From assembly GCF_036588685.1 (NCBI RefSeq), contig NC_086386.1, forward strand, positions 37,049,383 through 37,113,382: 64,000 nucleotides of DNA. Direction: 5' to 3'. A model generated the notes under the pieces. It was not told where the DNA came from, made no database searches, and worked only from the letters and a program-made list of their open reading frames with translations. Positions 23,501-32,947 of the stretch are shown piece after piece (the first letter of the stretch is position 1; each line of letters opens with the position of its first letter). Both the position numbers and the translations under genes were made by a program. Origin of the DNA: Mytilus trossulus (taxonomy: Eukaryota > Mollusca > Bivalvia > Mytilida > Mytilidae).

Positions 23501-25923
23501 TCTGGGATGGGAGACCCCCAATGAGACCCTAATAATGGGATAAGATTGTCAAGGATGATTCATGAGCTTATTCTATTGGTCTGTGGATTAGTTTTGATTG
23601 GTTGACATTTTAAATCAAACTAATATATGCCTAAACTCACAAAACCAGTGTGTTAGTTGTGAGGACATAATATATACTTAATACCAGTGAGCTTTTTACT
23701 GTAAACCAACTGATTTTCACAAGCGATTTATTTTTCGTGACTTTCGCCAATAGATTTGTAATATGAATATGAATTGTCAGGAATATGGAAAACTTGGATT
23801 TCTTTTTATTTATCTACATGAAGTAAATTTGAACATTGCAAAATTAAATCATGCACGATGGGGTAGAAAGAGCTAAACTCGTAAATAAGTTGGGTTTACA
23901 GTATAATGTAAAAACAATTATATTTTATTAAATCCTTCTTTGTAAAGAATCACTCTGTTTCTTTATTATTATGAGGCTGACTTCATGCAGGAACTTCTTA
24001 GGAAGAAAGATAAGAAGTTAAGCAATATCCTTTAACTCTACTTTTCGCTATATAGAGGACGTTCTTTCACTAAACAATTCAAAATTTGGTGACTATGTGG
24101 ATCGCATCTATCCCATCGAATTGGAGATAAAGGATACTACAGATACAGTTAAGTCGGCTTCATATCTTGACTTACATCTAGAAATTGACAATGAGGGTCG
24201 GTTGAAGACAAAACTTTATGACAAAAGAGATGATTTCAGCTTTCCAATTGTGAACTTTTCATTTCTAAGTAGCAACATTCCAGCAGCACCTGCATATGGG
24301 GTATATATCTCCCAATTGATACGATATTCCCGTGCTTGCATTTCCTATCATGATTTTCTTGATAGAGGGTTACTACTCACAAGGAAGCTATTAAACCACG
24401 AGTTCCAAATGGTGAAGTTGAAATCATCCTTTCGTAAATTTTACGGATGCCATCACGAGTTGGTTGACCGTTATGGAATAACCGTTTCACAAATGATATC
24501 GGATATGTTCCTTACGTCGTAACTATAATCCCCTTCCCATTCATGAATTTGACCTACCGAATTAGACTATTTACCGGATTTGTAATCACATAAGCAACAC
24601 GACGGGTGCCGCATGTGGAGCAGGATCTGCTTACCCTTCTGGAGCACCTGAGATCACCCCTAGTTTTTGGTGGGGTTCATGTTGTTTATTCTTTAGTTTT
24701 CTATGTTGTGTCATGTGTACTATTGTTTTTCTGTTTGTCTTTTTCATTTTAAGCCATGGTGTTGTCAGTTTGTTTTAGATTTATGAGTTTGACCGTCACT
24801 TTGGTATCTTTCGTCCCTCTTTTATTGAAGAGGGTTGTTGACCTAAATAATTAATATTTATTTTTTGTTCTATATATCATCTGGTTGCTGTGTTATTGAT
24901 GTATCTATGTCCTTTTCAAGAAAGTGTTTTTACATAATTATGATTTTTATACTGAAATTTTAACAAGAAGTAAGTTGTTCCCCTTGTTGGGTATTAGATC
25001 TGCTTCACAATGGTCATTTGTCTTCCATCATAATTTTAAAGAAACTCGATAAATCTGGAAACATTTGTAAGTTAAAATAACACATTGTAAGTTTAATGGT
25101 TCTCTACTGACCCCTACCCATCCATTTAGGGTTTGTAAATCTATAAGGGGGTTAGGCAGAAGGCAGAATCTCTAATGTATTTTACTCACTCTCTGGTTCT
25201 TGAAGGGGTCAGCAGTGAACTGTAAAATGAATTTATGCATGCAGGACTTTTCCTGTCTGGTTTTGTTTAAAACAACATCAACAGATTATGTTACCCTTAA
25301 CAAAAGACGTGAAGTCATAAACCCCATATGAAATTTACTAATCCCTACAGATCAATAGGGGTCAATATGTAATGGTGTTAAACCAATTTAAACGTCATAA
25401 TATACCCTTGGTGCAATAATGTTTTTTAATCACTTCTCAATATTGTTCTGCACTGCAGAGAACCAATATGTATTCCAGTAAAATACATAACAAGAGAAAT
25501 AATTTGTATTTAGTTATAATTTTAAAATCAGATTCATGCATTTAGAAGTAAGTTTTATGAAAGTTTTGTATTCCAAATATTTTTTTAAAGCATTTTCATA
25601 CATATTATATATAGTGTTTGAATAATGACACCAAACTGAAAAAGAAAAACTTATATTTTTCATAAACAATTCATATTTTTGTTATTTAAAAACGTTAGTC
25701 AAATTATTCAAACTTTACCAATATATAAAGCCTTACTAAAGAATTATACATCATACATTGTTGTATAATTGCAGGAAAACAGAAATACACATTACCTGTA
25801 TACAAAGCCTTAATGAAGAGTTCTGAGGAAATGAAGAAATTTGCCAAGGAGGTCTATGCAGAGACCAAGAGTATGCTTCATGTTAATGTCAGAAACTATG
25901 TGGAGGAAATACTGCAGAGATAG
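8521..25923 (+). CDS. RNPEP: Aminopeptidase B (arginyl aminopeptidase), 14 exons, 623 aa
   Basis: M1-family zinc exopeptidase that removes N-terminal Arg or Lys from peptides, secreted or cytosolic in known relatives. Coding exons: 8521-8683, 9707-9831, 10482-10584, 14325-14434, 14686-14889, 16013-16225, 16951-17013, 19065-19184, 19779-19958, 20676-20752, 21412-21547, 22479-22622, 23209-23293, 25775-25923. All junctions are GT-AG and phases agree, giving 1872 nt including TAG. The start is supported by the family-like N-terminus DVASVSNF. Key sites: GGMENP (277-282), zinc motif HEISH (304-308) with the third ligand E327 after 18 residues, and catalytic Tyr393 in TPYEKG. The intron after exon 6 splits HEI|SH. 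The C-terminal half carries LNTPGWPP and the helical domain ending [11 protein letters not shown]. Length is close to human RNPEP (650 aa as I recall). [12 protein letters not shown] and [13 protein letters not shown] fit aminopeptidase B better than LTA4 hydrolase. AATAAA lies at 26038-26043. Confidence 0.95.
9110..9470 (+). repeat. Pair of short direct repeats in RNPEP intron 1
   Basis: GCTGCCTTGTAACACA occurs at about 9113 and again near 9418, each followed by a GAGTCCC- or GATTCTTATTCC-like stretch. It looks like two divergent copies of one short interspersed unit. No class is assigned. A (TA)9-like run follows at 9479-9496. Confidence 0.35.
10295..10400 (+). repeat. Dispersed repeat fragment (GGGGGCGGATCCAGAAATTT)
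   Basis: A locally GC-rich block with GGGGGCGGATCCAGAAATTT, GGGGCCCCCTCCAG and CCTATATAATCAACCAAA sits in AT-rich intron 2 just before exon 3. I recall this as a widespread bivalve repeat. No second copy is present here, so the call rests on composition and memory. Confidence 0.4.
11451..11910. mobile_element. MITE, 460 bp, TIR GAGGGTGGTAAAGGG
   Basis: The left end GAGGGTGGTAAAGGG (11451-11465) is matched by its reverse complement at 11896-11910. TTTGAA flanks both sides and is a likely target duplication. The interior is non-coding but dense in CACG/ACGTG words, such as CACGTTGAACGTGAAAT. The element lies in RNPEP intron 3, upstream of exon 4a. The superfamily is not assigned. Confidence 0.8.
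12034..12147 (+). pseudogene. Duplicate of RNPEP exon 4 (exon 4a), out of frame
   Basis: This 114-nt block has a good acceptor (TTTCAG, ending 12033) and donor (AAG|GTCAGT). It encodes the same protein segment as exon 4 at 14325-14434: GKIKPFMYT, then after a frame slip [17 protein letters not shown], against [17 protein letters not shown] in 4b. It is 4 nt longer than 4b. The extra bases lie in or just after the C-run at 12058-12061, so reading from exon 3 ends at a TAA at 12144-12146, just before the donor. If spliced in, the protein would be cut before its catalytic domain. It may be a decaying duplicate, a poison exon, or a mutually exclusive exon carrying a sequence error. Exon 4b alone restores a full-length enzyme. 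Confidence 0.8.
12895..14215 (+). repeat. Composite dispersed repeat with internal duplications
   Basis: Lies between exon copies 4a and 4b of RNPEP. It begins GAGGCTCTCAAGAGTCTGTG. The subunit with GTGTTTTGGTGATGGTGATG and GAACTTGGCCCA occurs twice (about 12935-13130 and 13140-13320). A second subunit of about 320 bp, starting GACTATAAAGGGCAATTACT, occurs at 13341-13665 and 13842-14165, about 500 bp apart. The copies are similar but not identical. I recall this as a common bivalve repeat of uncertain class. No protein is encoded. Confidence 0.75.
15270..15540 (+). pseudogene. LINE ORF2 C-terminal fragment (zinc-knuckle region)
   Basis: The frame reads [20 protein letters not shown] then [13 protein letters not shown]. 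After a one-base shift near 15410 it continues as [20 protein letters not shown]. The C-x2-C, E-D-E and C pattern is the C-terminal domain of several LINE ORF2 proteins. It is 5'-truncated and frameshifted. An AT-rich tail continues to about 15950, ending in GCCAATAAAATATTGTATTT with repeated TTGTATT. It sits in RNPEP intron 5. Confidence 0.7.
16275..16505 (+). repeat. Dispersed repeat (ATGCCCCACCTACAAAGTAG)
   Basis: The block runs from TTTATGCCCCACCTACAAAG to GAGTGGGGCATCCGTGTAC. It contains the partly inverted pair GCCCCAC/GTGGGGC near its ends and the middle words GTCCGTCTGTGCGTCCGTCC. I recall very similar sequence in many bivalve genomes. It begins about 50 bp after RNPEP exon 6. Confidence 0.6.
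18363..18725 (+). repeat. Dispersed repeat family B, copy 2 (longest)
   Basis: It starts AAGAAGATGTGGTATGATTG and includes CAACTATAGGTCACCGTACG, GGCCTTCAACAATGAGCAGA, CCGCATAGTCAGCTATAAAA and GGGACAGGCACATACACAA. The copy at 52147-52430 matches it closely, and 60585-60728 matches its 5' part in reverse. It lies in RNPEP intron 7 and has no coding capacity. Confidence 0.8.
20896..21012. repeat. Imperfect 117-nt hairpin (inverted repeat)
   Basis: The left arm 20896-20941 (TGATATCGTATAATATCAGC...) pairs with the right arm 20966-21012 (...GCAGCTGATATTTTACAATA) across a 24-nt loop, with a few mismatches. AGCAGCTGATAT and ATATCAGCTGCGA make the core. It lies in RNPEP intron 10, so it would fold in the pre-mRNA. 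It could be a foldback element or two abutting TIRs. Confidence 0.75.
23338..23529. mobile_element. Short MITE, 192 bp
   Basis: The left end GGGTCTCATTGGGGTCT (23338-23354) is the reverse complement of AGACCCCCAATGAGACCC (23512-23529) except for one extra base. ATAAT lies on both sides, a possible target duplication. It is non-coding and lies just after RNPEP exon 13. Confidence 0.75.
23698..23902. mobile_element. Short MITE, 205 bp (TIR ACTGTAAACCAACT)
   Basis: The left end ACTGTAAACCAACT (23698-23711) is matched by AGTTGGGTTTACAGT (23888-23902) in reverse with one extra base. A related half-copy, AATAAGTTGGTTTACATTA, appears near 21870. Non-coding, in RNPEP intron 13. Confidence 0.7.
23955..24835 (+). 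pseudogene. Retroelement family A, longest copy, reverse-transcriptase remnant
   Basis: The frame reads [20 protein letters not shown], then after a shift near 24030 [20 protein letters not shown], joining an open frame to 24522 with [64 protein letters not shown] and [21 protein letters not shown] stands where such reverse transcriptases carry YIDDV, so the first catalytic Asp is Glu. After 24522 another frame continues ([13 protein letters not shown], then a stop), and a 3' tail ends GGTATCTTTCGTCCCTCTTT. The same 3' terminus ends six other copies in the window with differing 5' truncations. I suspect a Penelope-like or other YIDD-type retroelement, but the class is uncertain. It lies in RNPEP intron 13, same strand. 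Confidence 0.75.
25097..25465. repeat. Possible MITE in RNPEP intron 13
   Basis: GGTTCTCTACTGACCCCT at the left and GCACTGCAGAGAACC at the right share a short inverted end (GGTTCTCT/AGAGAACC), and AAT lies on both sides. Internal AGGGGTCAG and AGGGGTCAA words repeat. The ends are short, so the call is tentative. Confidence 0.35.
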
Positions 25924-26037
25924 ATATGCAATTGTACAAGTTTTGTACCAGGCAATACAATGCCTCAAAACTTTTTTCGACAAGTTTATATCTTCGACTA
26001 TGCACAATTATATTTTGAACAATGACCAACAAATATG

Positions 26038-26043
26038 AATAAA
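26038..26043 (+). terminator. RNPEP poly(A) signal AATAAA
   Basis: AATAAA lies 115 nt after the TAG stop of RNPEP in AT-rich sequence. It is the first canonical signal downstream and fits a short 3' UTR ending before the minisatellite. Confidence 0.6.
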
Positions 26044-26170
26044 TATTGATATCTATATGGGTTTGTCTTCAAATCTTAGTAATCTGATTTTGACCAGCCA
26101 AATATGCAATAGCAGACTGAAGAGACTAAATAGTTTTAAAAGGATTTTATGGACCAACTATGAGAGATGC

Positions 26171-27397
26171 TCATTGATAGTCAAGCTTATTGATAGTCAA
26201 GCTTATTGATACTCAAGCTTATTGATAGTCAAGCTTATGGATAGTCAAGCTTATGGATAGCCAAGCTCATTGATAGTCAAGCTTATTGATAGTCAAGCTT
26301 ATTGATACTCAAGCTTATTGATACTCAAGCTTATGGATAGTCAAGCTTATGGATAGCCAAGCTCATTGATAGTCAAGCTTATTGATAGTTAAGATCATGA
26401 ATAGTCAAGCTTACTGATACTCAAGCTCATTGATAGTCAGTCTTATTGATAGTGAAGCTCATTGATAGTCAAGCTTATTGATAGTCAAGCTTATTGATAG
26501 TCCTCATTGATAGCCAAGCTCATTGATAGTCAAGCTTATTGATAGTCAAGCTTATTGATAGTCAAGCTTATTGATAGTCAAGCTCATTGATAGTTAAGCT
26601 TATTGATAGTCAAACTTATTGATAGTCAGGCTCATTGATAGTCAAGCTTATTGATAGTCAAGATCATAAATAGTCAAGATCATAAATAGTCAAGATCATA
26701 AATAGTCAATCTTATTGATAGTCAAGCTTATTGATAGTCAATCTTATTGATAGTCAAACTTTTTAATTTTTAATAGTCAAGCTCATTGATAGTCAAGCTC
26801 ATTGATAGTTAAGCTTATTGATAGTCAAGATCATTGATAGTCAAACTTATTGATAGTCAGGCTCATTGATAGTCAAGCTTATTGATAGTCAAGGTCATAA
26901 ATAGTCAATCTTATTGATAGTCAAGCTTATTGATAGTCAATCGTATTGATAGTCAATCTTGTTGATAGTCAAGCTCATGGATAGTCAAACTTATTGATAG
27001 TCAAGCACATTGATAGTCAAGCTTATTGATAGTCAAGATATTGATAGTCAAGCTTATTGATAGTCAATCTTATTGATAGTCTATCTTATTGATAGTCAAG
27101 CTTATTGATAGTCAATCTTATTGATAGTCAAGCTTATTGATAGTCAAGCTAATTGATAGTCAAGCTTATTGATAGTCAAGCTCATTGACTCATTGATAGT
27201 CGAGCTCAATGATAGTCAAGCTCATTGATAGCCAAACTCATTGATAGTCAAGCTGATTGATAGTCAAGCTCATTGGTAGTCAAGCTCATTGATAGTCAAG
27301 TTCATTGATAGTCAAGCTCATTGATAGTCAGGCTTATTGATAGTCAAGCTCATTGATAGTCAAGCTCATTGATAGTCAAGCTCATTGATAGTCAAAG
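26171..27397 (+). repeat. 16-bp minisatellite, about 75 copies
   Basis: Units are variants of TTGATAGTCAAGCTTA or TTGATAGTCAAGCTCA over about 1.23 kb. Many contain the palindrome AAGCTT. The first 192 bp form a higher-order repeat: a six-unit block of 96 bp at 26171-26266 is repeated at 26267-26362, with the same series of TATTGATACTC, TATGGATAGTC and TATGGATAGCC variants. Later blocks are less regular, and a variant AAGATCATAAATAGTC occurs three times in a row near 26660-26710. The unit is not a multiple of 3 and is not coding. It starts 128 bp after the RNPEP poly(A) signal. Confidence 0.97.
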
Positions 27398-27399
27398 AG

Positions 27400-28110
27400 T
27401 TGTTAAATATCCCCACCAGTCAGTGAGATTCTGTGGCAGGCATATTAAAGATGTTACATCACCGCTACTGCTGGTAAACTAAGATGTGCTGTAAAGGAAT
27501 TGTTTTTGTAATTTATTTTCATGTTGTTTTAAACATCTACAGGAGTCCTCTTCTTTAAGGATGCAATTAAATACAAACATAAATAACACACAAAATAGAG
27601 GTTCTATAATTAAGACAGCAACTAAAAAAACAACCATAAACATTTAGAGAGAAGAATTTGGATTTCAACAATAGACAAATGTGTATACAATATGTCAGGT
27701 TCTAAATCGTTTCAAGTAAAGATTAACAGTGATATAATGCAGCTGTCACCACCTCAAAAGCATAGACCATTCTTGATCTTACATTGAAGTATGTTAAAGA
27801 CACCATTGTCTTGTCAAAATGGTTATTTATACCTCTGAGAGTGTCGTGATAAAGCTTAAGTGGATTTAGATATCCATTCATTGCCATCCATATTTTTGAT
27901 ATCATGTTTGAATTATCAACATCCACTGTTTGCATTTGTCTCTGGTGTAAATTTTGACAAACACAATTTAATTGTTGACAAGTTCTGCCTCTGTAGGTCC
28001 ATATTTTTTTTTTAAAGATTTCTGATATTTGAATATTGACATTACAAATTTCTTAACAAATACTCTGTATATATTTGCCAAATGGTGAGGTCTTTAATAT
28101 AGGCAACAAC
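27400..28110. other. Intergenic DNA, no gene seen
   Basis: I see no convincing coding frame or repeat boundary here. A stretch at 27945-28000 resembles one near 39540-39600 (words GGTGTAAATTTTGACAAAC and GGTGTCAATTATGGCAAAC), so it may be part of a dispersed repeat. Confidence 0.4.
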
Positions 28111-28113
28111 AGT

Positions 28114-28290
28114 TTACCATTGTTTGATTAAGCGAAAACAAATCTGGGCTACCAACTTAATCCCAGGGAAACACATCAAATAAAAGAGGAAAACAAAGTA
28201 ACAACAGAAACACTGAACTAAAACAAAAACGAACATCAACAAACATAGAAACATATTATTTGAAAACAACTGCGCTGTTCCTGACTTGTT
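28114..28290 (-). repeat. Dispersed repeat family E, minus-strand copy
   Basis: Read on the minus strand it contains TTTTCCTCTTTTATTTGATG, TGTGTTTCCCTGGGATT and CAGATTTGTTTTCGCTTAAT. These match the + strand copies near 29880-29980 and 44770-44840. It abuts a family A copy at about 28290. Confidence 0.55.
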
Positions 28291-28610
28291 TCTCACTTCG
28301 TAACTACAATCCACTTCCCTTTCATGAATGTGACCTACCGAAGAAGACTCTTTACCGGATTTGTTATAACATGAGCAACACTACTGGTGCCACATGCGGA
28401 GCAGTATCTTCTTACCCTTTCAGAGCATCTGAGATCTCCCTCAGAATTGAGTGGGGTTCGAGTTGCTTATTCTTTAGTTTTCTATGTTGTGTCATGTGTA
28501 CTATTGTTTGTCTGTTTGTCTTTTCATTTTTAGCCATGGCTTTGTCAGTTTAGTTTTGATTTATGAGTTTGACTGTCCCTCTGGTATCTTTCGCCCCTCT
28601 CTTTCAGGAC
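28290..28610 (+). mobile_element. Retroelement family A, 5'-truncated copy
   Basis: It matches 24515-24835 from CGTAACTACAATCCACTTCC to TATCTTTCGCCCCTCTC. An open frame, 28260-28553, is the degenerate 3' coding part (NYNPLPFHECDLP, then CGAVSSYPFRASE, then a hydrophobic [18 protein letters not shown] stretch). The upstream reverse transcriptase is absent. Confidence 0.8.
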
Positions 28611-28619
28611 ATTTTGAAA

Positions 28620-29240
28620 AAAAATAACCTGGATTTCTGGCTTATAATCCTGGTACTTTTGATAACTATTTACCAAACCTCTCGCTTAAACAGCAATGTT
28701 TAAAATACCGTTAAATTGACAACATTACATGATAGTAACACAGAACAAATAAATATGTAGATATAGGCATATAGAATTTTCCAAAATTTAAATCAACTAT
28801 ATTAATTGCTGCAATTATTTTAGACATCTTACAATGATATTATATGCTTATGTCATTTTCGTTATCTATTTGGTATTGAGTTGACATTTTTGATATAGAT
28901 GGTTGTCTGAAGGTATTATCGATTTTAATTCTTGTAGTGTAGTGTACGTTAATATCTATGATGTTCACATCTGGTCCATTACAAAAGTTTTTTTGCACCA
29001 GATGGGGATTTTGACAATCAATGTCTCTTTATTGAAAATTGTTGATTGGTGTCTGTCATACTGTGGTCTTCTATATTTTCGTATCTTCCAATTTTCGTGA
29101 ATTGAGGAAAGATTACTTTTAGTGGTTACTTTGTGGTTTGTAAAGGATTCCACACAAGCCTTCAGGGTATTTGAATCCAGACAAACAATTTAGGCACATA
29201 CGAGCCCATGTATTAAAGATTTATCTGTAAGCCATTAAAA
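28620..29240. other. Intergenic DNA, no gene seen
   Basis: AT-rich sequence without a recognisable protein, RNA or repeat boundary. The open frames at 28903-29100 (+) and 28965-29153 (-) overlap each other and have no known motif. Confidence 0.4.
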
Positions 29241-29560
29241 TATTTCATAACTTGGTTGGGGCATTTATCTGAAAAAAAAAGTTCTCTCGGTATAACACGT
29301 TTAATTGATAAAAATACAAAAAGGATATTTAACAGATAAAAAAAGACACAAGTTTCATGAAGAGAAGAAAAAGGAGAAGGAAGTTATATACGGACTTTAT
29401 TTAATCTTATCATTCTTTTATCTGCGTATTACTTGATTACACAGGAAAAAATAAATAAAAACAATATTTAATATTTGTAGTCATAACGATATAAATATTT
29501 CCAAGAGGTAAGAATGTAAACTATACCTTAATTTTGTATAGATCTCAAATCTAGCCAAGC
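29240..29560 (+). promoter_or_regulatory. Upstream duplicated block 1 of the TLR region, candidate leader exon
   Basis: This block is homologous to 40660-40990. Matching landmarks are GGNATTTATCT followed by an A-run, ATAAYACGTTTAA, ATTTRACAGATAAAA, AAAAGGAGNAGGAAGT, and CTTATC with TTTATCT/TTTCATCT words. The strongest match is around CCAAGAGGTAAGAATGTAAA here and CCTAAGAGGTAAGAATTTAA in the other block. AAGAG|GTAAGAA is a good splice donor, and its conservation suggests a non-coding first exon for each TLR gene. No transcript evidence is available, so the exon is inferred. Confidence 0.4.
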
Positions 29561-29699
29561 AAATAGTTAAGAATTCTGTGTTTTCTTCAAAAATGTTTAA
29601 CAGGTTTGAAACATTTATAATTATCTTATTACCAGGACATGTTGAAGTCCAACATAAAACATTTTTTTTATTCTGGTATATTTTCCTCTGTGCTGAGCG

Positions 29700-30015
29700 T
29701 TCTTAAGTTTGTTTGTACTTGTCACGAATTGTTTTCACTAACATACAAGTAGGATGTTTGGCTACCTATAAAACCAGGTTTTTACCTACCATTTATTCTT
29801 AAAATGTCTTTTACCAAATCATGGCACTATGGCAATCGTCATCTACAGTTCGTTTCTATATAATGTTGGCGTTTGCCTTTGTTGTAATTAAGTGGTTCTG
29901 TTGTGCGATCGTTTTTCTCTTACAGTTGATGTGTTTTCCACGGTTTTTGTTTGTTAGCCGGATTTGTTTTTGCTTAATTGAATCTTTACTATTGAACAGC
30001 GGTATTCTACCTTGC
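29700..30015 (+). repeat. Dispersed repeat families D and E, joined copy
   Basis: ACATACAAGTAGGATGTTTG and CCTATAAAACCAGGTTTTTA match the start of the copy at 31848. Further on, GTTAGCCGGATTTGTTTTTG and GAACAGCGGTATTCTAC match the copy ending near 44870. A frame of 94 codons crosses it but has no known motif. Confidence 0.6.
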
Positions 30016-30612
30016 ATACATATAAGATGCGTTTATTTGATACCAACAGAATGGAACTATCAAATTCTTAAGATATTGATCCTGGTATGCTTCACGATAG
30101 CTTAATTATAAATCTTACTTCCTAAGACACACAAACATATTTACCTTGTAATCATTGAAAATGATATGACAATCAGTTATTTTGCTTCTTGAGAACTACT
30201 AGCTAAGTATGAAAGAAAGTGTACAATTCACAACTCAAAATATAATTTTTCCAAAACTCCGCTTAAAATGAGTTTCACAAACTCGAAGGCTTAAATAATA
30301 TTGATCCGTATTTAACTTAAGATAAAAGATTTATTGTTTTATTGTTCTGGAGTCACCGGTTATAAATGCGATTATTTACTGTAAATTCTAAAAATATTGA
30401 GATGTTTTTATTATAGCGAAAACTGCGACAGGGTTATGAATGCAATAATTCACACTCACAATCGCACTTTATCCCCAAATAAAAAAATCGCAATATTTAA
30501 ATGCACGCAATAATTTCCTAAGTCCCTAATTCACAGATAGGTATATGTTCTGAAAAGAAAAAAAACCAACAAAACAAAACACAATGCAAATAGTACCAGA
30601 AGTATAATTTAG

Positions 30613-30760
30613 TACGTCAGACGCTCGTTTCGTCTACATAAGAGTAATCAGTGACGCTCATAAAAATATTTATTAAGCCAAACAAGTACAAAGTTAAACA
30701 GCATTGAGGATCCGAAATTCCCAAGGAATTTTTAAACAAGGAAAAAGATAAATCTTTCTC
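30613..30760 (+). repeat. Dispersed repeat family C, copy 1
   Basis: It contains CAGACGCTCGTTTCGTCTAC, AATCAGTGACGCTCATAAAA and GCATTGAGGATCCGAAATTC. Copies are at 37860-37985 (CAGACGCTCGTTTCGTGTAC) and, more divergent, at 45510-45600. I recall this as a frequent mussel repeat. No coding capacity. Confidence 0.7.
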
Positions 30761-31179
30761 CTTGTTTAAAACGACTAGGTACTGATTGAGGAAAATTTAA
30801 CAAGCACACATAATTATTTGAATTATTTTTGTCAGTCTTAACATTTTACTATGTAAAGCCGTAAATATACATGTGAGGGGTTCGGTGTGTCGGAAACTCT
30901 GTATTTTTTTAATTTTGAAAAACGCCAAAATCAAAGAATATAAGACTGGTTCCTTTTAACGATAGCCAAACAGCACAAAATTCAGCTTCTTCGGAAAGTT
31001 ATACTTGCAGCAATAAATGTTATCAACAAATCTATTATGAATTTCTTTTCTAGTAAGAATAAAAAAGATTGAAGTCTTTTGTTGGGTATAACTAGCAGTT
31101 ACTACCATTTTAAGTACAAATTATTTTCATTTTTTTTTCAAAATTGAAGAGATAGGTGTGCATATTCTATTAAAATTTG

Positions 31180-31440
31180 ATTTATTCAAAATTCAATTGA
31201 GTTTTTTGGGTATTTAATTCTTGTATTAAAAATTAATACCGATGTTGATTTAAAAGATCTATATTTATCGAAGAAGGAAGTTATATTGTAATGGATATAC
31301 ATAGTTTCATCACACAACGAGCCGTTTGTCTTGTACAAAAGTTTCTTTGTTATACCGTAACGGACATTCTTTTTAAAAAGTATTTGTTTTATTATCTTTT
31401 TCACGAGGTAAGTTAATATTGAACAAGTTAAAAGCAATTA
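31180..31440 (+). promoter_or_regulatory. Upstream duplicated block 2 of the TLR region, candidate leader exon
   Basis: Homologous to 42270-42540. Shared landmarks are TACATAGTTT, AACGAGCCGTTTGT/AACGAACCGTTGTT, a TTCTTTGTTA stretch, and the donor-like end TTTTTCACGAG|GTAAGTTAA here against TGTTTATTGAG|GTAAGTACA there. A weaker third match ends CGTTGAG|GTAAGCGG near 44041. The donor lies about 1.5 kb before the TLR-A coding exon, so this is the nearest candidate 5' UTR exon. Inference only. Confidence 0.4.
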
Positions 31441-31847
31441 TAAATATTATAGCTGTAAGTAGATATTTAGTCAACTTTGTATCTTTTATCTCTTTATATG
31501 ACGAGTTTATTTGATGCATTTAGAATATCCTAACGGGAGAGATTGTGCTTGATATTATAATGATGAAGACATAATCTTTTAATTCGTATGACTTTCGCCT
31601 AGAGCTGGCATGTCAGTAACTGCTAGTAGTTTTTTGTTGCATCATTGTCATTTTGCTTATTTTTTTTGGTTACCTATTTTGACATCTGACTTGGACCTGA
31701 TACCTGGTAGTTTATTTTACATTGGATAGAGGTCAATGGGAGGATCGAGATATTACGAACTGTATAACCCTGCTACATTTGTACACCTGTCTGAAGTAAG
31801 CACCTTCTAGCCTTTGTTATTAAGTATACTGGCAATTTATGCGACTT

Positions 31848-32205
31848 TCATACAAGTGGGAGGTTTAGCTAGCTATAAAACCAGGTTTAACCCACCATTT
31901 TCTATATAATATAAACGTCTGTTCCAAGTCAAGAATATGACGGTGTATTTCAGATTTTGATCACGAGCTTTGAGTTCTGTATTTTTGTTGTTTTACTTTT
32001 TGTTAATTTTTAACTTTGATATTGATATCAGTTTGGGAGTTTACTGTATCGTCTATTTTAGCTGAACTTCTATAGATTTTTGTTTAGAGACAAGCTGAAG
32101 CCCGCCTCCAGGTGTGTTTTTTTTTTGCCGTGTTGAAAACACATTGGTGGCCTTAGGCTGTTTTCTGCTGTATGGTCGGCTTGTCTTCTATTTGACACAT
32201 ATATA
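31848..32205 (+). repeat. Dispersed repeat family D
   Basis: It runs from CTTTCATACAAGTGGGAGGT and AGCTATAAAACCAGGTTTAA through CAAGTCAAGAATATGACGG to GGTGGCCTTAGGCTGTTTTC and GTATGGTCGGCTTGTCTTC. Partial copies are at 29745 and 39700-39840. It has no coding capacity. It lies between the candidate leader exon and TLR-A. Confidence 0.65.
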
Positions 32206-32406
32206 TATACAACGGGGAGTTTATTCTTAATTTTATTTGAAAAAATGTAGAAATTTGGAAAATAATTACATACTTTTTTTCTGTATCAAAACTCTTTTAA
32301 CAGTGTTAGAATAATCAAAGACCATAATTAAAGCAGAACTATTCTAAATATGATTTTACAACTACTTTTGAAAGTGCCCTAGCATGAAATGTCAATTTTC
32401 TTCCCC

Positions 32407-32917
32407 TTCAGGTGGTATGGGTGTCTTTCGCCATCTTGGATTGTAAAAAATCAGAGAATCTAAGGTCCATATTTTCTATCAAGTTAGCAAAATGTGTTGC
32501 AAGAATGCAGATATTTAATGTGAATTTGCACTAAAAGAACTAATTTATAAGAATATAACTTATAAATATTAATATTTATACAAATGTTGATTATATTTAG
32601 TTGTTTTTAAATATTTTCAAATTGGAATCTTAAGGGGATGTTACTTTAAAACAGTGCATTTCATGAAGGAATCTACATGGAATTTTCCAATTTTGTCTTT
32701 TAGCCGGAAAAAACGTACGGTGATCCTATCTCTTGTGTTTTTTCCTGTATAATCCATAAAAATGTGTCATTTTGTCCCAACCTGTAGCTTAAGAAAATGC
32801 GCGTTGACCTATCATTTTTATAATAATTTTGAACATGTATCAATAGATACTACATTTTGGCAAAGTATTAACAAATTGTATGATTTTTGTTTTAGAATCG
32901 ATTCCATACCACCTTAA
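32407..32917. mobile_element. piggyBac-type MITE just upstream of TLR-A
   Basis: The left end GGTGGTATGG (32411-32420) follows TTCA. The right end CCATACCACC (32904-32913) is followed by TTAA. The ends are a perfect 10-bp inverted pair and the left tetranucleotide looks like a mutated TTAA. The interior is AT-rich and non-coding. It ends 26 bp before the splice acceptor of the TLR-A coding exon, so it supplies most of the adjoining intron sequence. Confidence 0.65.
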
Positions 32918-32947
32918 AATCAATATATAAACTTTTATTTCAGGAAA

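Noticed and set aside
8521..25923. Leukotriene A4 hydrolase as identity of the M1 gene
   Set aside because: The sequence around the zinc site, [18 protein letters not shown] and [13 protein letters not shown] follow aminopeptidase B more closely than LTA4 hydrolase.
26171..27397. CRISPR-like repeat array
   Set aside because: Units are contiguous 16-mers with no unique spacers, in a eukaryotic setting. It is a minisatellite.
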